Assembly (NCBI RefSeq): GCF_004027225.2
Contig: NC_044283.2
Location: 13,224,992 to 13,288,991 of the forward strand
Origin: Strigops habroptila
Lineage: Eukaryota; Chordata; Aves; Psittaciformes; Psittacidae
Reading direction: 5' to 3'
Length of the DNA stretch: 64,000 nt
In this document: piece after piece, positions 13,646-26,972 of the stretch
Position numbering within the stretch: the stretch's first letter is position 1
How the letters are laid out: the number at the start of each line of letters is the position of its first letter
Position numbers and translations under genes: made by a program
Notes under the pieces: generated by a model
Databases searched by the model: none
Told to the model about the DNA's origin: nothing
Seen by the model: only the letters and a program-made list of their open reading frames with translations

Positions 13646-13685
13646 CTTCTTTCTTACTATGCTTACTTCTTTCTTACTATGCTTA
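13646..13685 (+). repeat. Perfect 20-bp tandem duplication
   Basis: The unit CTTCTTTCTTACTATGCTTA occurs twice head to tail with no mismatch, in intergenic DNA. It has no visible function and is likely a recent replication-slippage or repair duplication. Confidence 0.95.
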
Positions 13686-13824
13686 CAGCTGTCTATGCTA
13701 ACTGAAAATAGAAGTAAAAATTTCCTTTCTTTATAATAAATAGTATGGAAATGTCACTTTGAAAAACACCTCCCTGCAGTTGGGTGGCTGACAGTACAAG
13801 TTTTATGTCACCATAGTTTGGTTT

Positions 13825-13940
13825 TGTACAGTGCTTATCACCACAGTGTCTAAACCTCTCACAATGCATCATTACAATTGCTTTCTAGGGACAGATTATC
13901 TTTCTTTTATGGAGGGAGAGCTGAGGCATTGAAGATCTGG
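13825..13940 (+). repeat. Possible ancient SINE-like remnant
   Basis: CAGTGCTTATCACCACAGTG followed about 70 bp later by TTATGGAGGGAGAGCTGAGGC resembles the old amniote SINE tail (a small uncharged gap, then ttacagatggggaactgaggc). The match is weak and the family is not identified. Confidence 0.3.
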
Positions 13941-16900
13941 TCTAGCACCTGGGAAAGCTGAAGACAAACCTGTTTGCTAAAGGTCGGAACAGGAGTCTGT
14001 GGCATAGCTGAGAACAGAGTAACAGCTCAGTACCTGAACCTCTGGATCATTTCCTCCTTATTTTTCATTATCTTTCCATTTTTTTTGAGTGTTTTCACTT
14101 GTCAAAATTCACTGATTCATCTCTAAGATGATGGATTATTAAAATATTTTGTCATCTGTCATGTATTTTATGCTTAATATTTACAATCAGAAAGTGCAGT
14201 TTCCAAAATGATAGATCAGTGGGTGAAGAAGCATTGGTAAGATTTCGTTTTCTGTGGGGATCTAAAGCACTGGCAACATCAGACTATTATTTTCTTTTCT
14301 TGAAGCAGATCTAGTAGGGTAAGATACTGTGTTTTGCTACCACTTATACAGCCTAAATTTGTTAAAGGTTTTCTCCAGTGACAAATAATCCCTGAATAAT
14401 TTGTTTTCTGTGGCAACAGACCATGTAAAATTGAGTCTTAGATGTGACCAAGAAATGTCATATAGTAGTTGTCCTCTCATTCTTACTTGCACGCTTATTT
14501 TGATTTTGCAAACAGAGAAAGGTATATTCTCAGAGCTTTTATTTTGGTTATTTTCTCTATAGGGCAATCAGCTTACTTTGTCTAGGATACTGAATGAGAT
14601 GTCATTTTTTAAGTAAGTGATCTTCCCCCCCACGACAGCCCACAACATTGCTGTGAGTGTATTTATTTATTTTGTCCAGATTCAATTGGATAACTCCATT
14701 ACTGTATTTATACTTAGTGAAAAAAATTGTAGTAGCACAGATGTTTTTCTGAATTCCTTTTCAAAATTGGATACAGTTCCAGAGGAGCGCAAATGATGTG
14801 GCATATGAGCAAGGATGATGGATTCCTGGATGAATAGTGCTAAAACAGTCTTGAGAAATACTTAGAAATTGCTAGCAATAATAACAACTATAGAAAGAGA
14901 GATCGTAATTCAGTAGAGCAGTTCTTGCTGTTACATGGTACTATGGATTTAGATGACACTACCCATGCATTTGCAAACAAGCAGAAGAGTAGGACAGAAC
15001 TAATTTAACCAAAACTGGTTTTTTTGGCTAACTATCGGTTGTGCTAAAATCTAGGCAGAGTGAATCCTGAGCAAAAGTGGTCCTAATGGAAAAACACACA
15101 GTGTTTACTAAGAATTACTGCCTTCTGAAATGTGGCAGACCATAACCATTGCCTGAAATTTAATAGTGAACCAAAGACCCTGATTCAGGATTTCCTGATG
15201 ACATTGGGAGGCTTTTCTTTCAATTCAGAGAATTTGGGGTCTGGTCATCTGTTATCTTTTCAAAACACATTTTGTCAGCCAATCTGAAGTGCCTGGCACA
15301 GCGGGGTCTCCTGACTGCTACCACTGTTCTTGGAGAGATGCTAGCCTATAACTCACCCATAATGACTGCCAGCAATTGGAACACAATGGTTTCTTTCTTT
15401 TCTGGTCTCATAGTAAATTAACACTGAATTCTTTGGCCATTAAATCATGCAGGCCACTACAGATATTTACTATTAAGCTGCAAAACTGTTCATTAATCAA
15501 TCTGAAAGCCTCAAACAGAGAAAAAATAATTGTTCAGATGAAACTATTACAAAATCTATTGCAGCAGGAATTTCAATTTCAGTATTTCAATTCATTTAAT
15601 TAAGTAACTAATTCAGTTAGTTTAGGCTTATTTTAAAACACTGGTTTGAGGACTGAATCTCTGGGTCCATGTATTTTATTTCTGTCATTTCTGTCATTCT
15701 GTCCCCAAATCCCAAACTTCTCTTAGCTGTCTCACTTAGCTTTGACACAGACTACTAAGTGCAAGTCTTGCATATGTTATTTTTCTGTTTATTCCATATA
15801 GGCTTAAATATTCCCCCTTAGCACTTAATATGTTGACAGCAGGAGTTCCATTCTCTGTCACGTCAGCTTGGCTGAGGCTGCGGTCATCTAAGGTCAACAG
15901 TATGGCAGCTTTGGGTTGTATTTCTGGCAAATACTTTGCAGAATACTAAACATAATACAAATACAATATTTTAGTGTATAAACAACTGGTAAGGCTTGAG
16001 GGGGTAAGAACACTGTTTCTAGCCTTCCTTTTATTACATTCTAATTTTCTTTCACAGATTAGGAAAAAAAAAAAGAAGAAATGTGCTCCTAAAATACTTG
16101 AAGTGCTGTTGAGCTACTCCCATGCACATGCTAAGTAAATTGTTTAGCCAATGACTCGATCTAATACTAGACCTTTTCCCCATGTTTGTTGTAGGCTTTT
16201 CTGTAATACAGCTCCCAAAATCGTAATTTAATAGGACTAGCCTGAGGGAAAATTGGCCATAACATGGGGCCACATTATTACAGTAATCAGCTAAGAAGGA
16301 GCTTGAAGGAGTGAAATGCAGAACATGAACCTGTTTTTTTCAGCAGTATAGGTGCTTATGGAACCTGTGGACCATTGCTAACACTGTTAAGCAGTAAACC
16401 AAGCAAGTGAATCTCAGTATGCTTCATAAATAAAATAATTTTAAAAGAGTTAGAGTTTTGTAACTATTGAGATTACATAATGGAACCAGTTGGTAAATTT
16501 TCTAACCATGCTTTACATTCTATGGGATACTCTTCCATTCCAATTATTTTTTGCCTTGAATTTTGAAATACCCTGCAAAAAATATCAATCAATCATTGCA
16601 TCAGTTTGATTTTTCCCAAAAGAGAAAACCCAAAGTTTTTCTGTCAAAAAGAATTAAGAATTATGAAATATTTTTTTTTAAAAAAGCATAATCATCTAAC
16701 TTGTTTTCTGAGAAAGTTTGATTTCTAAACCTGCCAGGAGTCTTCTACAAACTTTCTGAGCAATATTATAATTTCCACCGAAATGCAGAGATCTAATTCA
16801 GGACCACTGTATCTGCCATAGACAGCTGCAAATTTCTGTAGCTGTTTTTCAGTCCCACCTGTTTATGTCTATCTGTACTAAAAAAAGAATGTGAATTTTA

Positions 16901-19900
16901 TTTCTAGGAAATAGAAGATTAATACAGAATTGATTCCAGCAAAGCCTGTGTAAGGATGAAAGTTATATAGAATATGGCACATTTATTTACATTTCAAGAA
17001 CAAGTGTGATAACTGAACACCTACTATTCCAAGAAGTCTCTGTAGAAGTTGCAAAAAAAAACCACTAAAAAAATATGATTATGTCCTCCAAGGGAATCCA
17101 CCCGCAGAACAAACTAGCCCAGTGATGATACTGACTCTTGGTTCGCTCTGGTTGTGTTTCATGCTTAATGTAAACTGACTCATCAGTATTGTCCCCATCT
17201 ACCCCATAACTCTTATGGAACATGAATATAATTTAAGTATTACCTAGATACAATATCACTATAGGAGGAATGTTATTTCTGATAAAAAGTCTCCTTCTAT
17301 GTCTTATTGGAAGTGTGTAATTTCAGATTACAATTTGATGTTCACAAGTGTTGTTTACACTGGATTTTTGTGGTGTGATCAAATGGAGGCTCTGTTAAAT
17401 ATTCTTCTATGTATGTTACCTGTTCCTCTTTGGCAACCAGTAGCTGGACCTGAAGCATCAAAGGGCTTTGTACTCCTAAAACAGCTCTGCAAGGGCTCTG
17501 GCTTCTTCTTGTACATCAGATCTCCAGGTTAGTATTCTTTCCTTGCCCATTTGAACTTTCTAGTTAGACAATGTAGATCATATGCTCCCAGGGGACATCG
17601 TAACTCTCCCTAGGCTTTCAAAACTCAGGGAAAAGGTTGCCAGGATAGAATACAGTTTCTACAATGGGGATTCTGAAATCCTGGTCTCATGGGAATCAGT
17701 GGTAAAACTTTCATTGGTTTCAAAAAGATTACAATTTTCTGTACAGCTTTATGGTACTTTCTTTTACTGTAAATACATACCAAAAGATCTTTGATGACAG
17801 TTGAATTTTAGTTCTCTCTAAAAGATGACAGTACCAGTAGAATACGTCAGATTCCCGTTGACCCTGATAAGCTAGGAGAAGAAGTCAGCATCGTCACAGC
17901 TGTGCTGCTTGGAAGGAGTTAAGGAGCAAAGCTGTTCTCTTCATCTAATGTAAGTCAAGAGAGAAAATTGTTCATGATGCCTAGCTTATGTCAGAGTCAA
18001 AATTCCCATATTAATGTTTCTGAGCACTGTCATATAACTACAACAGGTGGCTGCAGCTAGCATGCATGAGAGGAAAACCTTAAAAACCTGTAAAACCTAT
18101 GAAGATATGTAACAAAAACGTGATATCAAAAGGGTAAAATTTTAAAAGGGAGAATCAAAAATAGTAAACACAATGACTTGACATTAACAGTTCAGGAGAA
18201 CAAAATATTTTTTACCATTACTTTTCAGCTTCCATTTATGCACCTTAGATGAAACCTAAGACTAGAAATAGTGTCTAATCCAGGCAAGTCTGTCTGACTT
18301 AAGAGTAAATTGAAAGACAGGAGAGTTTTGCCCATGTGCACTAAAAACCTAGATATCTGAGAGTTCAGTACTCCATCGGTTTTCTTCATCGAGCTTAGCA
18401 GAAATGTGTGATTCAGACAAAGCAATCTATGCTACCTTTAATGCTGGTCCCAGCAAAATATTAAAAATAGAAAACTACTCCACAGTCATTAACCTTTTTC
18501 CAAAGAGCTTAAAAGTTCGTTTTCAGATGAATTTCAAAGTGACACTTAATGTAACTGAATACAGGACAATAATGAATGCATGGTAACTGGGGATACTAGA
18601 ACAATTCATTATCAGGCACACAGTTAAGAAAGTGTTATTAATATTGGCTTACAGTGAGAGTGTAATATCAGAACAAAACATTAGTGGTCAGATGCAAGAT
18701 GCCTGGCTTTGCAGACACATTGCCCCCATTCTCCAAGGAGTGGGGACTGGGGAAGGAGTCTCCTCCAGCCCAGCCAGCATGTGTGCTGATGAGGACCAGC
18801 ATCAGACCACGCGGGAGAGGAGGAGCTCAGAACCCCTGTATCTCTGCTGGGCTTTGGTTCCCTTGCCTCCCTGGACTGCAGTCCCTGCGCTGGAATGTTT
18901 TTTGTGACGGGTCAGATCACTTATTTCAAGCCACAGCCTGAAGAGAAGACACAATTACCTTTTGTTAAACACCATACACTTGGTAAGGTCAACACGTCCC
19001 TTAGGCTCAGGCACAGACATTTTCATCCCTCAGGAGAGCAAGCTCTAACCACCAGGCTGCTGAAAGAGGTAAAATGGGGGCATGCTCCACATCTCATTTC
19101 ATACAGTGTTGTTGTGTGTAAAAAGAACAGATTATTTCTGCAGCTGTAGGTAAAGGGGCTTGGTTTTATTCTCACCACCAGCTTTTCCCTATTGTTTAAG
19201 CATATATGTGTGCCTGATGGTGAGGCTCCTCTAATGAGCTATCATATTGTGTTTGGAAATAAGAATCTTTAATGCTTGCTCCTGAAGTGCAAGTGAGAAT
19301 CCTAAACAAGACATCAAAATTATCTGGTCATGCACTTGCACCTTCAGTGTTCACTGGGAATCGAGATTAGAGAAAGACAGATGATGAATACTTGCTAAAA
19401 ATGCAAGGCTGTAGGAAGTAAACCTTAACACAGATATCTGAAAAAACTATTGATACTTACCCATTAAATCTCATGAAATCACCATGAAGGAAGATTAGAA
19501 AATTGGGCTTTCTTTCACTTCTCTTCCTGCTGAACCCAGACATTGATCAAAAAACTATGAAACCAAAAAATCCCACACTCCTGCTTTATTCAGGGCCTGA
19601 TAGCATCAGCCAGCACAGTGCTTATTTCTTGTTAGACCAAAGCTGGGCTCCTGGTCCCTTCTCTGAGCTGTCTGAACAGCCACTTCTCCCTGAGTAGGAG
19701 GCACAGCAACAGCCCATCCATATGTTTAAGTGGCTGCTGATTACCCTCAGGAAAATTGTTCCAAATCACTATCAACTGTTCATTTTCACAAGGCATAGGA
19801 CTGTTGTAGCTTATTGCACAGTATGTTTGTGGGGTTGTGCAACTATAGTTTTCTTCCATCTTCTGCCTTGGGAGGGACCCAGGGCTCTGCTCTTGTGTGT

Positions 19901-21479
19901 GGTTTCCCTTTCCCATCAGTATATTTTAATGAGGTGGAATGTTTTTCTGTTACAGAGTACCAAAGTCCCATGGCATTTGCAGTCTGGGAATTGCTGGCTT
20001 TTGTAAATGGTTTCTGTTGGGCTTTTTGAGACCAGACGCTGACTATTGAAATAATACATGATACTAAACAAACGAAAGAAAAACTGGGAACATCCAGTCT
20101 TCACAGAAAGTGGAAACAAAGCTGAACAAGCTCCATTTCTTTTCTGTTTTTTTGTATTCAAAACTAAAGTATACCCATGAGACTTCTGAAGTAATCCATT
20201 CACAGCATCTAACCTGAGCAATGAGTACCTTCAGCAGGATTCTTGCAGGCTCCGATTGCTTCAGGATCCCAAGGACACGTGTTTCTCATTCAGGGTCTTT
20301 AGCACTGGACTGCAAGTAGCAACAACTCAATGATTGGGAAACTCACACAAAGAGGGCAGAAATACTTGTTTGGTGCTCTCCTTTGCCTGAGGACAGTCTA
20401 ATCCAGTATTAAAGGAAAGGCCATTAATGACAGACAGAGGAAAGTTTTCTCTGTGGATGCATTTGATAGGACTCTTGTTGAAGCCCCACTGCTGACAAGC
20501 AAAGGAGAAAAGAAGATGTTGACAGTGGAAGGGACTTTACCACATCTAGGTCCTACCGAGGATCTGAAAATCTTTGTTGCTATAAATCTGGGATGCTGCT
20601 TTTCTCATGACTTGGATAACAGAAACACTGGCCATAATTGCTGGCTGTTAAACAATCCTCTGTGGAAGAGACAAAACCTTTCTGAAAAATACTGCTTGTT
20701 TAAATAAAAAAGAAAATCAGAAGTTTTCCACTGAGTGCTAAATTGCCTTTGGACTTCCAGTTTGGTTTTTGTGGGCTTTTGTGACAATTCTCCTTTTTCT
20801 GGCACTCTCTGACTTATTCCTGTTTTTCCATAAGCATCTCTAAATAATATTTTTGTGTGTAAATCTCTAGCTCTGTGAAAAAGCCAAACAATCAGAATTC
20901 CCTTGTTATTTTGAGTTAGTAGAAATTTTTCAAGAGAGCATGTTCTGTGAGATAATGAAGATTTGCAGAAATCCGCAGGTTCCAAGAGACTATCTCCATG
21001 AAATGCCAGGGGCAGCCTTTCCTGCCAGCCTGTTCCCCTCCTCCATGAGTCCTGGCAGTCCATAGGTGTCAGTTTTCCTGCCCTCCAGTTTTGGAGTCAC
21101 CAAAAGCCCCTGCTGTGAGAGTGCTTTGATTGTTTAAAAGTGAAAAAATGCACCTTCTGGTCCTGAAATAATGTTTTTGGAAAAATTATTTCATGGGAGC
21201 TGGTGAGCTCTGAGTTCCTCATTTGCAGAGGTTTCCTCAGCAAGTCTGGAAGATCTCTGTTCCCAGTAGCCCTATTTCCTCTTGTTTCCCTTTATTTCTC
21301 CATGGGAACTAGAGAGGGATGAGATGTGCTTTTCTGGAGGATTCACAGCGCTTTCTAACACTCTGAGAACGGTGAGAAATCTGGTCTCTGAAAGGGAGTA
21401 CGACCCACTGGGCACCAACTCTTCCATCCAGTCCTCAAGAATTTGCTTTGACTGCCCTGTCAGACCCACTTTCATCAAA

Positions 21480-21800
21480 GGTCTCTCCCTGCCTTTGCTC
21501 CTTCCCGCTTACTCATCTCTGGGCTCCTCCATCTGTGCTGCCTTTCCCTGCCTGAGCTCTGCCAGCAGTCCCAGTCTCCCAGTCTTGCCCATCTCTTGGC
21601 TGTGTCCCAACCCTTATCTCCAGCCCAGTCTCCTCGCGTAATCTCAGACTGTAGCCTCTTTCCTTGGTTTTCTATTTCTCTTTTCCCAGACTCAGTTTTT
21701 CTGCCTAGGCATTTTCAGTTCTTCTTTTGCTTCACCACCACCACCTATGCTCCTTCTCCTCCACAAGTACCGGTCCAGCTCTCTTGGTTCACTCAGTGTT
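21480..21800 (+). repeat. Pyrimidine-biased, C/T-rich stretch
   Basis: About 320 bp of mostly C and T on the plus strand, with many CTCC, CCTGCC and TCTCC words but no exact period. It keeps a plus-strand frame open because stop codons need purines. I do not recognise a gene or a repeat family. Confidence 0.5.
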
Positions 21801-24800
21801 GAGTGAATCACGTACCAAAAAAGCTTTTGATATCAAACACCATTTTGGTTTTAGGTTTCTTAGCATTTTAATGAATTTGATGTAACACACTGGTGGGTCT
21901 TGTTATCACAGAGAGGATCAAGCTCTCAAATATCTGTGACCTGTGTCCCTTCTGTCCAGGACTATTGGTGGTAATCTGGTTTTGTTTGGCTAGAAAATCT
22001 ATCACAGGAATACGGCAAACTGGGATCCTGAGAGCTGCTTGTGGCTGAGGCTGTAGAGCACTTCGCTTTGATTTTACCTAATTCTTTAGGCAGCGTGAAT
22101 TTGGGATTGTACTCAGATGCCTTGTGTATTTTGACTGTGCCTTTGAAGAGAAGACAGACTTTGAGCTGTGATGATTTCTTTGCATCAGCTTGCAGTGAAG
22201 TGTGGACAGCAGATTAGAAAGGTGGTAGAGATGATGACAAATTCATTAAAGCTGAGTAAAGCGAAATATACCTCTCTATCCTCATTCTCATAAAGGGGGG
22301 AATAGGGAAAGCTAAAATTCTCTTTAAAATAAATCAACTTGAGCCATACACCAGACTTGGGTAGAATATTAATAATGAGTGGTTAAAACTAGAGAAAGAA
22401 TTAAGCTATGGAAAGTATTAAGTGGTAGTCAAGGGACCAAAACCTACTGCCAGTATAAATGATGCTTTTTTATGTATCTGTTCATGTTTAGTAGTAAGCA
22501 AAAGACTTCACTTTTTTATTATTGGCCATCTTTCCTTTAGACAGATTGTGGGGAGAGGCTCCATTCTGCACTTGCCTAGCACTGAGAGCTATTTACCAAG
22601 GTTAAGATCAGTCATGATAATAACCATCAACATGTCAGAAGAAAACATTTTGATAGATTTCCATTCAGCAGCTCTTACCTTTTTACCTTAAAGTAAAAGA
22701 AAATACTTCAGCTATCACTTGCTTTTATGTTGCTGCTTTGATCTTCCAATGGAAATGGATCTATAACAGGACTAGTAGCTTCCCTTGCACCCTTTATATT
22801 GAAGAAACCTTTTCAGGTAACATGATTTGTTGATGAAAGAACGAGAGACATAGTGCTCCTTACTTTGGGCCCACTGTACATTCCTTTCTTTCCTCTTTTC
22901 CATCAACATTTTGTTGTTGATGGACTATGTTGCAGGCTGGCTGAATAGTGTTCACTTGCCAATTTGTTTTGCATTGAATGGAATGAATTTTCTTAGCCTT
23001 ATGTGCCCCATCTTTCCCTGTGATGCATACTTCTGTCCTTTTGGCAAAATAGAATTCTGCATGAGTGTTAATGAAAAGCTTTTGCCAATTGCATTTTGTT
23101 GTAAAGAAACATTTCTCCTCTCACCTTCACTCACTTTTGAAGAACACCAAATTCTTTATGCAGCATAAAGGATCATTCAATGTAGTTGTGTTTTGAATAA
23201 TGTAAATTCAAAAGCAAGCCTCATTTCTAGTATGTTTAAAAACCAGGAGCTAGATGGTTTTAAATATGTTTTCATAAAATGGTTGGACTTTCCTAAAGAA
23301 ATGTTTGTCATCTAAGAAACAATATAGTGAAAGTCAGATCCAAAAAATACAAACATTAAGATTTGTCGGAGCAAATAATTTTCTCCCAACCAGTGTGGGA
23401 AAAAAATATATGCCTGAAATACATCAAAGCTAACACTGAAATAGAATTCATTCGCATTTTAGAAAGGTGGAATTGAGAAGAGTTTCAGTCTCTCAGGATC
23501 CTGAATTACAGTTTGAACGCTTTCATATGAATACTGATTAGAAAGCAAGAACTTTCTGTCCTGTAGATAATCTTGAGAGCAAGTAATATAGATGTGGAAT
23601 TTGAACAGCATGTATTTATAGATTTTTTTTAAATTTTTTGTTGAGTGTACAGCATGGATTGCACTCTTCTTTACAGTCCTCTATATAATATAATGTTTTC
23701 TTTCATAGCTTTTTCTCCCTAGTTGCAGATTTGTAAGATGGTCATGTTAATCTTGAATTCTTCAGAGACTGGAAAAAAGTGCGATATGTTCTTTTCTACT
23801 CTCTGGCCAATCCCCTGGAAGGACATATTTCATGCTCCTTGGGCTGTGGAAAGTTAAAAACTCAATTCTTCTGTTTTCTAGATGAATTTTCTCAGTGTTG
23901 AGCTGTCACAGGTATTGCTGGTCTAGCAGTATGCTATCCCTAGGACAGCTGTAGATCTGAGCTAGGTGAAAGCCCCACTGCCTCAAGACAGGTAGGACTT
24001 TTAGATATACCCCAGTGCTTATGGCATTTTACTGGTGAGCTCTGTATGTCTGACACAGCTGCTCAGGTCCCTGAGGTGCCTATGAGGTCTCCCATGAAGT
24101 ACCCTGAGGTCTCCTTATGTAGTATAAGAAAGGAGTAGGCTACAGGCACATGGTTCTAGATTTCACTGGGTTCTGTGGTTCAGGCATCTAAATTTAGAGC
24201 ACTTGAATATTTTAGCCACTAAAGTCCCTTATTAGAGCTACCTCCTAATTCTGGATCAAGAAGATCCAGAAGATCCAGCTAAGCCTGGGTCCAGGAAAGA
24301 CTGTCAAAGAAGTGATTTCATATCTCCATGGCAGAAACGATATCGATTACGGTTACAGAGACCTTTCTTTGAAGTACAAAAAAATACTGTCACTAAATCT
24401 AATAAAAAGTAGATTTTACATGAAGACAAGACCTGTTGGGAAGCAGAGGTGCTCAGTTCAGAGTTAAGCTGAAATTATTGAAAGAGGAAAAGGGGCTTTG
24501 ACACATGGGCATTGAAAGCAGGCAGAAATAGAGAGGTGCAGAAGGGAAGTTCAAAAAGCTTCAGAAAGTTCTGATGGAAACAGACTGAAATTTATCTGTC
24601 TATAGCAGCTCTTGATAGCAGGAGAGAAAATCCATTACACACAAGCTTGTTGCAAAAACTCCTTTCCCTATTAATATAGTACCTCCAGGTTGCAATAAAT
24701 TATGGCTGGAGCAGCACAAATACATTTAAGTGCTTGGTTTATGCCTAGTCTTGCCTTGATATGTCAAGAAAAGCACCCTAAATCAGGAAGACACAGGACT

Positions 24801-26610
24801 TGACTGAACAAGAAAATATTATCAGACTCCAAATACTGGGCCAGAGTGTTTTTCTGTTTCCTAGAAGCACTCCCTTCTCTCCAGCCTACTCTAAATCCAT
24901 TTCTATCTTTTCTGACAGGAAACCTGTGGATGTCAAATCCCTGGAGAGAAAGCAAGAAAGGCTTTCTTTTAGAACACACTTGCAGATGTGGCTGCATTAT
25001 ATCTCATATTTAAGCACATTATTTAGCTTGGAAGATTGAGATAGTGATAGCAACCCACCGACAGGAAAAATCTGGGGTTTATGCTACAAATATTTTCCTG
25101 TACATGTTTTCCAGTCCATGTTTTGACTTGTCACTTGTAAAGGGATATACATTCCAAAGCTGTTGGTAAACATGAGGCAGATGAACCAAGAAGTATCTCT
25201 CCCAGCCAACCCTTTTATAGATTAGTATGTATATGCCACGTAATGAGCATATCACAGTGTAAAAGATCACAGGAATGGCTGCATCATTTCTATGGAATGA
25301 GTTTTGGAATAAGTGTCTTCAAGAAAAATAGAAGCTTATTTTCATCAGGTAATACATTTTAAATCTCATATAACATTTATTTGTGAACTGACTTATAGAG
25401 TTGATGGGAAGCGAGAAAAGTTTCTATTTGAAGTGTGCTAAATGGAAAAGGCTTAATTTTTATTCTCAGCTAGTACAAATAAAATAAATACCCCTTTTTC
25501 TTCAAGGAGAAAAAAACCAGTCCATTAATCTGTTCATACATATGTATGCTCTTCAAGAAAAGCAGTGATATGTCCCTGGTATAGATACTGGCTCAGTAAA
25601 TCAATAATCTTGGTCCTACCAACATGTGATGGCAGTACAACAGGGTGGAAGGTGAAAATCAGTGTTGACATACATCAAGGTTGGAAGGATCAAGCTCAGG
25701 GAGTTATATGAATTGCTGTAGAACAAATATGCTAAAACCATGCAATAAAATAGCCCAGTGCTTTGTTGTGTACGTAGATGCTCAATGTATACTGATACTC
25801 AAAGAAGAAAAAATCTTGAACTCCTTAAAAGACCTTTTGCCAAGAAAAGTAGTATTAAACATGATGGTATGAAATTCTAGAAGTTCATGCATCTTAAAAA
25901 TGTTAAGGCAGCCTCATATTCATGACTGAAAGTCCTGGTGAGGTAATTGTAAACAATCAATGCAGTTCACAAAGTTTTTCCAGCAAGGGACAGCACAATG
26001 TCTTAGAGACACAGAGAGTTTCATTTGTGTGGAAAGCTTGAAAACCCTGAGGGGAAAACAGAGGAGGGTGTTTGTTTTGTGTGTTGCCAGGGGAATGTTT
26101 GTGTGTTTAAAAAGGAGATGAATAAGAGTGAGGATAATATGAAGCAAGGAAGGATCCAGAAAAGACTAGTTGTGTGGTCATATTCCTCTTCAAAACAGAA
26201 GAAAAAATAAATGGAATGAAATTAAAGACTGGAAGTATGAAATAGTAATTTTTTTTAAATACAGTTCTCATAGTCTGACTGTAGGATTCAATATCTCTAC
26301 TACAAGTTTTAGCAGATACTTTGTCTTGAAGAAAATAATGAGAATATGGTAATGAAAGTTACTGCTATAATATGAGAGCACACTATCAGTTATACACATT
26401 TAGGGGCATTTGTCTGCCCAGATTGAGTGATTATGCCTCTCATTTACAAAAAAGCTATATGGCTTATTCAAATAGCTGTGCCTATAAGATGGCAAAAACA
26501 TATTTCAGAAATCTCTTTAAAATACATGCTGCTTTACTGGTTGTCTTGCTCTATTTAATGTTTTTTCTTTTTTATTAGTTGTTCAGTATTAATGAGTACC
26601 TCTCTGAAAA

Positions 26611-26972
26611 ATCATAGAATCATAGAATAGAATCATAGAATAGTAAGGGTTGGAAAGGACCTTAAGATCATCTAGTTCCAACCCCCCTGCCATGGGCAGG
26701 GACACCTTGCCCTAAACCACGTGGTCCAAGGCTCTGTCCAACCTGGCCTTGAACACCGCCAGGGATGGAGCATCCACAACCTCCCTGGGCAACCCATTCC
26801 AGTGCTTCACCACCCTCACTGTAAAGAACTTCTTCCTTATATCTAATCTAAACTTCTCCTGTTTAAGTTTTAACCCATTACCCCTTGTCCTACCACTACA
26901 GTCCCTAAGGAAGAGTCCTTCCTCAGCATCCTTATAGACCCCCTTCAGATACTGGAAGGCTTCTATGAGGTA
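26611..26972 (-). mobile_element. CR1 LINE 3' fragment (362 bp), relatively well preserved
   Basis: The plus strand begins with the reverse-complemented tail (ATCATAGAAT repeated with small variants). It then shows GGTTGGAAAGGACCTTAAG and the block around CCCTGCCATGGGCAGGGACA, hallmarks of bird CR1 3' ends. It continues through the end of ORF2 and stops after TTCTATGAGGT, a typical 5' truncation. It looks younger than the other copies here. Open frames crossing it on the plus strand are antisense shadows. Confidence 0.95.

Larger units (their letters stand above)
11056..26610. other. Intergenic, 15.5 kb with no recognised gene
   Basis: It contains the 20-bp duplication at 13.65 kb, a possible old SINE at 13.8 kb and the pyrimidine-rich stretch at 21.5 kb. 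A 152-codon minus frame at 20605-21063 is the longest repeat-free frame, but it has no domain, no conserved-looking stretch and no partner exons. I searched for a convergent neighbour gene on the plus strand and saw none. Confidence 0.55.

Noticed and set aside
20605..21063. 152-codon minus-strand frame, longest outside repeats
   Set aside because: No domain, signal peptide or linked exons, and composition like non-coding DNA; judged a chance frame, though not excluded by search.
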